From contig NW_026516914.1 in assembly GCF_025766255.1 (NCBI RefSeq), forward strand, positions 1 through 23,573: DNA of 23,573 nucleotides. The letters are read 5' to 3'. Origin of the DNA: Zychaea mexicana (taxonomy: Eukaryota; Mucoromycota; Mucoromycetes; Mucorales; Lichtheimiaceae). Positions 17,896-23,573 of this stretch are shown one piece after another; positions within the stretch are counted from its first letter, which is position 1, and each line of letters begins with the position of its first letter. A program made the translations under genes and the position numbers. The notes beneath the pieces are model-generated. The model made no database searches. It had not been told where the DNA came from and was given only the letters and a program-made list of their open reading frames with translations.

Positions 17896-18064
17896 TGTTT
17901 TGTCGAGGATCGGAAATGGGACGAGATAATTCGTGAGACTCTTAACGGTCAAGTTTTTATTACGAGAGAAAGAGAGAGTCCCAAATATTCTTATTACTAG
18001 TTATTCATATAAAGAAATTGTCTTTGTGAAACTTATTCGATGTCCCGATCCTCTGGATACAACA
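17896..18064 (-). repeat. 169-bp LTR of the chromodomain gypsy element (3' LTR)
   Basis: Read on the minus strand it starts TGTTGTATCCAGAGGATCGG right after a polypurine tract and ends CGACAAAACA, giving TGTT...AACA ends. The inverted likeness goes further: GAGGATCGG near one end and CCGATCCTC near the other. It lies about 75 bp after the stop of the integrase-chromodomain frame, the expected place of a 3' LTR. The extended inverted ends would also fit a small MITE, but the polypurine tract and position favour an LTR. The 5' LTR partner is not in the window. Confidence 0.65.
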
Positions 18065-18076
18065 TCACCCCCCGCC
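18065..18076 (-). other. Polypurine tract of the chromodomain gypsy element
   Basis: On the minus strand GGCGGGGGGTGA stands directly before the TGTTG start of the LTR. This is the usual primer site for plus-strand DNA synthesis in LTR retrotransposons. Confidence 0.6.
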
Positions 18077-18140
18077 AGGCTGTATGCTGTTGGTAAAGGA
18101 CTCAGAGGATTTTGAGGGCATGATGTTATAACCAGACCGA

Positions 18141-19170
18141 TCATCTACGTTGTATCTTGTTCTGTGATGCTACCCGCTGACTGTTTCTTGTCCGTTTCTG
18201 TTTATGGACAGAGGGTGTTGCTTGGTCTAAGCGATTCCAATAATCACTGATGGTTTGAGGGTCATCGAAATTTTGTGATAGTATCCAAGAATCATGATCT
18301 CTGGTAAAGACTTTCCAGCGTACTTTGTATTCGTACTGGCCTTTGTTCTTCCTGTGTTGGAGAATCGAATAAATGTGATAGCGGCGTTCTTTTTTCGATG
18401 CCTTTTGATCGCTATTAAGAATGGCTGCTTTTAATTGAGATGGTGCATAATTCTTTTCTTCAAGATCTCCATCAACTGCTCGTACCACATATGAGCCTCC
18501 GCGTGTTTGTCGCACGACTTCATATGGTCCCACATAATCGGGGTCGAGTTTGTTTTTCTTTTCCTTGTTGATTGCCATCACATCATTTTTTACTGGGAAA
18601 TCAACCAAGTGGTGTTTAGCATTGAATTTTTCTTTGCGCTTAGCGTTTGTTTTGATTGTGCGTTCTGCAATCGCTGGATATACTATATCATTGATCTTTT
18701 TGAACTGTTCCTCAATTTCTTTTGGAGTGAGGTGCTGCTTTAGCTTATCTTCTGTATAATCTTTAAAATCAATCAGTTGGCGTCTAAACATCAATGCAAA
18801 TGGTCGGGACTCATGTCTCTCCAAAGCTTTGTTGTTCAAGGTTCAAGGAGAGTTGTACACCTGGTACTGCATGATCCCAGTCTTTTGTCGCACCTTTAAT
18901 AGACTTCTTTATGCCTATAATCGACTTTTTGACCCATGCTTCAGCAGTTCCATTGCCTCTAGGGTGGTATTGTGTGCTGAATTGATGATTAAAGTGGGCG
19001 CTCAATGCCAGTTCTTGCATAGGCAGATTGATGTTCTCTGTACCATTGTCGGATTGGAGTTTACGAGGTATTCCTAATATACTAAATACATCAATCAAGA
19101 CCTTTGTTATTGTCTCTCCTTTCTTATCTGGAATAGGGGGATATACCAATACTTTTTGACTCTTATAAAA
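18141..19170 (-). pseudogene. Ty3/gypsy integrase with C-terminal chromodomain (chromovirus-like), 5'-truncated and frameshifted
   Basis: Reading from about 19165 down, VYPPIPDKKGETITK begins inside the integrase core. Next come LQSDNGTEN (second catalytic Asp) and STQYHPRGNGTAEAWV (catalytic Glu). The frame changes at 18834-18847, where GTTCAAG is present twice in tandem; removing one copy would join the two parts in one frame (SLN to NKALERHESRPF). The second part gives SRPFALMFRR, a basic helix, the GPYEVVRQTRGGSYVVR integrase C-terminal fold, then a chromodomain: YHIYSILQHR, YEYKVRW, DSWILSQNF, ISDYWNRL. It ends at 18141. Chromodomains on gypsy integrases guide integration to marked chromatin. 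The upstream pol (protease, RT, RNase H, first integrase Asp) is missing at an AT-rich boundary. Confidence 0.9.
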
Positions 19171-19370
19171 TTTAATGTTTGTTGTATATTTTATGATTAT
19201 TATAAATCAATTTTAAACTCAATTACTTTTTTGTAAAAATTGAATCTTTATTTATTATATTGAGTAGCCCTCAAAATATAAACATAATCATAATTATTTT
19301 ATAAATTTTTGACATTTGTCTAAGGCTATAAGGTTCTTCTGATTGCAGATAATACTGTTAAGAGACCTGT
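19171..19370. other. Very AT-rich block between two gypsy elements
   Basis: About 160 bp of nearly pure A/T (19171-19315) replaces the upstream pol of the chromodomain element, followed by some 50 bp up to the LTR at 19371. No coding is seen. A similar block truncates the other minus-strand gypsy element at 23075-23222; the phrase AACATAAT-ATAAT--TTTTAT occurs in both (opposite strands), which could be chance at this composition. Confidence 0.5.
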
Positions 19371-19565
19371 TGTTACGGTGAGTTTGGGGTATTCTAGGTA
19401 GTTGCGTATCAGTTTAAGTGTATGTTTTGTAGTAAGCACCAGTAATTATATCGCTTATTACAGACGGGTTATGAAGTGATATGAGTGTAAAGTGAAGTAA
19501 AAATGTGTATGGTTTATGTCCAAGGGTGTAAATGGTATTGAGCTGATGTCTTGATTAAGCTCAGT

Positions 19566-19683
19566 GAGTAGAAATGAGGATCAGGGATAGTACGTCTGTC
19601 AAAAATGAATGAGAAATAGGGATCAGGAATGCTACGTCTGTCCAAGTAAATGAGAAATAAGAGCAGGAATGTTACGTCTGGTC
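19566..19683. repeat. Three tandem copies of about 40 bp inside the LTR
   Basis: Copies near 19566-19610, 19611-19651 and 19652-19683 share GARAAAT, then GATCAGGAATGCTACGTCTG with small changes (GTACGTCTG, GCTACGTCTG, GTTACGTCTG). Confidence 0.75.
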
Positions 19684-19845
19684 TTAATAGAAGAGTTTAT
19701 TTAGCTTCAGTTATGAGCAATAAACAATATGTAAGATAAAACAAGCCGTGTTTAGGTCTTGAGTGATTGAAGACAACACTTGAAAAGTTAAGTCAAAAGT
19801 AGGAGGTAAAAATTCAATGTCTTTATTCAAATAAAAATGATGGGG

Positions 19846-19853
19846 TATTTATA
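19846..19853 (-). promoter_or_regulatory. TATA box in the LTR
   Basis: TATAAATA on the minus strand inside the LTR, in the direction of the element's transcription. AATAAA motifs follow at 19822-19827 and about 19695-19702 on the same strand, as expected for a U3-R boundary and polyadenylation signal. Confidence 0.5.
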
Positions 19854-19888
19854 TCTTTCTGGTTATTTAATAATGTCTAAGATAATTC

Positions 19889-19983
19889 ATGCTGCAGTTG
19901 CTGCACAATGCCAATGCTGCAGAAACTTGCTGTTACTGCAGATGCTGCGGTAGTTGCTGTTACTGCGGATACTGCAGTAATGC
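19889..19983. repeat. CTG/GCA-rich minisatellite in the LTR
   Basis: Imperfect copies of TTGCTGTTACTGC-GATGCTG occur at least twice (19926 and 19953 regions), flanked by further TGCTGCAG motifs. Confidence 0.65.
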
Positions 19984-20191
19984 TCTTATTCAACAAGCTG
20001 TTCATCGAATCTTCAAAAGGTAAAGGGTTCGTTCTATTTATAGTTGTTCCTTTTGATAATTTGGGGGTGCAAGAGAGTTGTAGAGTTGCTGCGGTTGCTG
20101 CGGTAGTTACGTATTGTATTCTGATTGCTGCTTGGTGTGTGGTTCTTTTGTATGTTTGGTTTATTTGTTATGGGTGGTTCTTGGGGTAACA

Positions 20192-20201
20192 CACCTCCTC
20201 G
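20192..20201 (-). other. Polypurine tract of the second gypsy element
   Basis: On the minus strand GAGGAGGTG stands directly before the TGTTACCCC start of the LTR. Confidence 0.55.
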
Positions 20202-20245
20202 GGCCCAGAAAAAGATGGCCCCACATCGTTTAAATGCTGTATAAT

Positions 20246-20640
20246 GGATCGTAAAGTCGCTCTGTATGTGTATCGGCGCTCCATCTGTTCGTATTTCTGT
20301 AGTAATTCTTTGTGATGTTCCTTGGATCGTAAAGTCACGCTGTGTATGTGTTGGTGCTCCATCCTTTTGATTTACTGTGTTGATTGTATGAATCGTAAAG
20401 TCGCTCTGTATGTTTCGGTGCTCCATCCGTTCGTTTGTATTGGTAATTTGTGTATGGATCGTAGAGTCGCTTTGCGTATATGTTGGCACTCCCTTGGATT
20501 GTTGTGAATTAGGTTACGGATCATAGAGTCACTCTGTGTGTGTTGGCGCTTTGTCCTTTTGTTTGATTTGTCTGTGTTGATCGGAAACCACGCTTTGTGT
20601 ATGTGTGTTTTTGTTTGTATGTTTTTGTTTGTATGTTTTT
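20246..20640. repeat. Minisatellite, six imperfect copies of 62-78 bp
   Basis: GGATCGTAAAGTCGCTCTGT or close variants start near 20246, 20324, 20390, 20456, 20518 and 20580, each followed by TGTGTTGGYGCTCCATCC. Spacings are 78, 66, 66, 62 and 62. The array lies between the unidentified ORF and the polypurine tract. Three TTTTTGTTTGTATG copies (about 20606-20650) close it. A minus-strand frame crosses the array into the LTR, but since it runs across the polypurine tract and LTR boundary I do not annotate it as a gene. Confidence 0.85.
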
Positions 20641-20739
20641 GTTTGTATGTTTTTTTTTTACTGTATTGTGATTTATGATTGATTTATATATTCTGCACCC
20701 ATTGTAAAGATTTATTTATGGTAATAGGAGGATTTGTAA

Positions 20740-20766
20740 TATATATAGTTTGTGTGTGTGTGTGTT
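20740..20766. repeat. TG microsatellite
   Basis: A GTTTGTGTGTGTGTGTG run downstream of the unidentified ORF on the minus strand. Confidence 0.7.
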
Positions 20767-20846
20767 GTTTGGGTTACAGTTGTTGGTAGTAATATGAATA
20801 TGATAATGATAAATTGGGATAATATATGTATACATGTGTGTGTGTT

Positions 20847-21428
20847 TTATGTTGAGGTATCATGTCTACCAAACATCATAAGGCAGCAGTCCTTGCAGTA
20901 TAAGTTTGTAGGAGTCCACATGAATGTATTATGCAAGATGATGTTGATGATGATAGCGCGCACTTGGTCGTCAGTGAGATACGGGTGAGGATGGACTCTG
21001 CATTTTGCTACGAGTCTGTTGGTACGTCCCACCAATTGTATAAGTTTTTGGTTGATCAATTCCCTCATTTCCAGGAGTGGTGTTGCTTGAGAGTATTCGT
21101 TGATTAGCGTTGTAATCGTTCCGAGGTCCTCGTTCAGGAAACTGTTGATTTTTTCAAATGCTATTTCCGCGTCATCTTTTGTTGATGTTCTAGTAAAAGT
21201 CGACTTTGGGGACGCTGTTCGTTGATCTTCCCATTCGTCGTCTATATCCATTGGCTCGTATTGCCAACCTCCTTCTTGCAAGGTTGGTATGTGTGTTGGT
21301 ACTGGTCCCCAGCCTTCGTCATTGTTGCTGGAAGGGGTCCCTGTCCAAGGGGCTTAGACGAATATACTGGTTTGTTCGGTGTTGTTGTTGCTCCAAGATA
21401 CTGGGGTGTTGTTGTTGTTGTTCTTCAT
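20847..21428 (-). pseudogene. Unidentified ORF between pol and 3' LTR of the second gypsy element
   Basis: From the ATG at 21426-21428 the frame covers 194 codons, interrupted once by TAA at 21354-21356. The N-terminal part is Asn-rich (a run of five Asn), then Trp/Pro/Thr-rich (WGPVPTHIPTLQ), then acidic (MDIDDEWED). The middle is helical with regular Leu/Ile (INSFLNEDLGTITTLINEY, then LINQKLIQLVGRTNRLV). The end has a Cys cluster (YCKDCC). It stands on the same strand as the pol gene, about 155 bp after its stop, before the minisatellite and polypurine tract. I do not recognise a family. It could be a displaced gag-like protein, an extra 3' ORF, or a captured host sequence. Confidence 0.5.
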
Positions 21429-21582
21429 TGTACAGACAATGTCAAGTGGTATGATAGAATTGATGTTTTTGGATATTTTTCTTTTTTTTCCAATTTCTTT
21501 TCTCTATGTATTTTATTATATGTTCATCTTGAGTGTATATTTTTTTTATGCATTTGCACGTTTATATCTCAGAGTTATTGTT

Positions 21583-23067
21583 CTATGAACGTCCTCTAGT
21601 AGGTCGATAACTATTATCTCTTTTCTTCTTTTTCTTTGTTTTTCTCCGTTTTCCTGCATTTATAGTCCTTCTCAATCTTCCTTGCTGCGGCATCGTCTGT
21701 GTTGTTTCGTCTTGGTCCAATTCTAATACATCTTCTTGTGGTGATACTGCATCGGCCTCGTCGGTAATGAGGTGCAGCGATGCCTGAGATATTGGGGCTC
21801 GGTACTCAGTATCAGGTAAAGTATAAGAGCGCAGTCGGTTTCCATGGTAGGGGTTCAGTAGGAATCTTCCTTGCATCGTTTTTAATTGATAGGTACCGCG
21901 TTTGTTGACCTTGTGAATTAAGAATGGTCCTTCCCACAGATCTTCTAGGCGTCCTGCCCAATTTCCTTCCAAGTAATTTTGATATACTTGAACAGTATCT
22001 CCAATTTGGAAAGGGCGTTTCAGTTCCTTACCTTACTGCAGTAATTTCTTTTCGATTCTCCGTTTCTGTGCCGCTTGTGCACTTTTGATTGTATTAATCG
22101 CTTCTTCTCTTATTGTATTGAGTTTTGTGATATGTTCCTCAAATAAGTCGAGTATGATCGTATCTTCGTCGCGCTCATCATCCTCTTCCAGGAGATCTGC
22201 AATGTTTGTTTGTGGTTGCATGTGTCGGTCGAAAGGTGCATGTGGCTCTCGTCTGTAGATCAAGTAAAACGGAGATTTCTTCATCATTTCTTGTAGAAAG
22301 CAAATAGTAGTGCAGGTAGGTACATTAGCCAATTCTTCTTCTCTTCTTTATTGCGTCTTTTCAGCATAACTTCAACCATTCAATTAAATCATTCAACTAG
22401 TCCGTTTGCTTATAGATGGTATAGTGATGTGAGTCGATGTTCGATGTCGTATTGCTTGCAGACAGCATTTACAAGGTTGTTTTGGATAGGTAAGCCGTTG
22501 TCTCAGCACAAAACACGTGGTCAGCTATGTATTGTAATGACACATTCGTAAACAAACAAAGAAACTTCTGCTGCATTTGCCACTTGTAAGCACGTGCTTC
22601 AACATACTTGCTGAAAGAGCAAATAGCTACAATGATATAGTAATGTAGACTCTGGGCTATTGGAAGATATTTAATATCGATATGTACGTTCTCAAATGGA
22701 ATATCCGAAACAGGAATCGGGTACAGTGTTTCTTGGTAGTTGGGTTTCTTGTGTTGGTGACACCGTTCGCATGGTGCAATGAATTGTTTTACGTCTTACA
22801 CCATTCCTTGCTAGTAGTATTTTGTTTTTAGTTTGAATAGTGTATTTTAGAGTACGAGATGTCCCCCAAGAGGGTGTTTGTATACCATCTAGATTGCATC
22901 TTTAATCTCACTCTTCTGTGGGATCCTTTACAGTAGAGTTTTCTGTTTATAACGATATAGTATTCGTTTTGAGAGCGAATTGTTTTCTGTAGTTCCTTGC
23001 TACTAGTAGGTGGGTATTCGAGTGTCTTAAGATAATACTCGAGTCTGTTGTATATATTGTTATCCAT
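21583..23067 (-). pseudogene. Ty3/gypsy integrase region, heavily decayed (second element)
   Basis: The order on the minus strand is that of the end of pol. From 23067 there is the linker before integrase (YYLKTLEYPP, YYIVINRKLYCKGSHRRVRL). The zinc finger half CERCHQHK is near 22760, then HIDIKYLP with the first catalytic Asp and SKYVEARAYK. Further down are DNGLPIQNNLV with the second Asp, then ANGLVE with the Glu region. After a frameshift near 22290 come KSPFYLIYRREPHAPF, an acidic insert, and the C-terminal fold GRLEDLWEGPFLIHKVNKRG...NPYHGNRLR with a Lys/Arg-rich tail; there is no chromodomain. Stops lie at 22503, 22410, 22389, 22380 and 22033, with at least two frameshifts, so no product is possible. 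Upstream pol is absent beyond the AT-rich block at 23075. Confidence 0.85.
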
Positions 23068-23074
23068 TGTGTTT

Positions 23075-23222
23075 TGGATGAAGAATTAGTAATCATAATT
23101 TAATTTTTATATTACTAATTAATATCTTATTTTATAATATAAAATCATTATAATTATGTTTTTTTAATAATTAACTATATAATATAATTCTTTTATTGAA
23201 GTATTCAATAACTATTTCCTTT
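23075..23222. other. AT-rich block between two gypsy fragments
   Basis: Nearly pure A/T. It separates the minus-strand gypsy pol fragment from a plus-strand gypsy integrase fragment and truncates both. No gene is visible. Confidence 0.6.
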
Positions 23223-23228
23223 TGTAAG

Positions 23229-23573
23229 GTTGAGCGAACCAATGGCATCCTGAAGCAAATGTTATGTAAGTACACCCAAGGCTGTATCCATCGCTGGGAC
23301 CAATTTATACAACCTGCTGTATTCACCTGCTACATCCGCAAACATCGCACTTCTGGTTTCTTGCAGTATTTCTTGACTTATGGTGTGGAACCAAGGTTGC
23401 CAGGTGATCATTTGCCTCCGTTTCTGTTGCTCCCAGAATCTGACCGGATGACTTGCCTGCTGTTTCTGGTCGTGTTCCGAAGGTGCGCCGTGTGTATGAG
23501 GCCTGCTTACTCGCAGAAAGTCGACTCAAGGAAAATGCTGCCAAGGATAAAGCTCGTTGGGATGCCTTGCTTA
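23229..23573 (+). pseudogene. Third Ty3/gypsy integrase fragment, plus strand, cut by window end
   Basis: The frame from 23229 begins VERTNGILKQML, the block holding the catalytic Glu of gypsy integrases. It goes on with HRWDQFIQPAV, IRKHRTSGF and TYGVEPRLPGD, the typical region after the core. Around 23430-23445 the frame shifts; from there DLPAVSGRVPKVRRVYEACL and RLKENAAKDKARWD continue to the window end. It is therefore 5'-truncated (at the AT-rich block) and frameshifted, and its C-terminus lies outside. Its sequence differs from both minus-strand gypsy elements, so it is a third family or lineage. Confidence 0.85.

Larger units (their letters stand above)
19371..20191 (-). repeat. 821-bp LTR of the second gypsy element (3' LTR)
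   Basis: It is bounded by a perfect 6-bp inverted pair: TGTTAC at 19371 and GTAACA ending at 20191. The likeness extends (TGTTACGGTGAGTTTGGGG against TGTTACCCCAAGAACC on the other strand only in the first six bases). A polypurine tract adjoins its 20191 side on the minus strand, so it is the 3' LTR of a minus-strand element. Inside are a TATA box (19846-19853), AATAAA motifs, three short direct repeats (19566-19683) and a CTGC-rich repeat (19889-19983). Confidence 0.75.

Noticed and set aside
20034..20489. 151-residue minus-strand frame over the minisatellite
   Set aside because: It crosses the polypurine tract and the LTR boundary, so it is unlikely to be a real gene, though its repeat periodicity is noted.
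1..23573. CRISPR array, bacterial operons or riboswitches
   Set aside because: Spliceosomal introns and eukaryotic element types dominate; the tandem repeats have no spacer structure of a CRISPR kind.

Overview
The window looks like a transposon graveyard from an AT-rich fungal genome. Many genes carry short GT-AG introns of 58-137 bp, and there is an intact eukaryotic tRNA-Val(AAC). The mix of Merlin, MULE, Tnp2/CACTA-like, DDE_4 and Ty3/gypsy elements recalls early-diverging fungi of the Mucoromycota type. That placement is inference from element style, not a species call. I see no convincing intact host protein gene; tRNA-Val is the only feature that looks plainly functional.

Layout. 1-1402 is a near-perfect palindrome with arms of about 664 bp, each holding the 5' part of a dead Merlin (ISXO2/IS1595-like) transposase gene. 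1403-2659 holds the 5' extension of the right Merlin copy, a degenerate tRNA-like sequence and a 93-bp tandem duplication. 2660-6175 is an almost full-length Mutator-like element (MULE-1) with terminal inverted repeats and a five-exon transposase (FAR1-like finger, MULE core, SWIM finger). It is broken by a deletion that removes the first catalytic Asp and by one stop. 6176-7917 is mostly non-coding. 7918-10735 is a five-exon Tnp2 (CACTA-type) transposase with five in-frame stops. 10736-12885 holds a MITE-like inverted repeat, a GC-rich island, an orphan coiled-coil exon and a strong hairpin. 12886-13473 is the N-terminal exon of another MULE (MULE-3).

13868-15723 holds the most interesting gene: a DDE_4-type (Harbinger/IS5-like) transposase whose C-terminus is a chromodomain, in a markedly AT-rich element with candidate TIRs. 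16537-16610 is tRNA-Val. 16871-17895 is a truncated MULE (MULE-2). A chromodomain-bearing Ty3/gypsy element (chromovirus-like) abuts it through a 169-bp LTR (17896-18064), a polypurine tract and a broken integrase gene (18141-19170). 19371-23067 is a second, different gypsy element on the minus strand: an 821-bp LTR, polypurine tract, minisatellite, an unidentified ORF, and a decayed integrase. 23229 to the window end is a third gypsy integrase fragment on the plus strand.

Together the genes record successive insertions followed by decay through premature stops, frameshifts, a 7-bp tandem duplication, and internal or 5' deletions. At several conserved positions the lost residue can be predicted from the family, and the change is a C-to-T (or G-to-A) transition, compatible with cytosine-methylation or RIP-like decay. 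Other lesions are indels and need other mechanisms.
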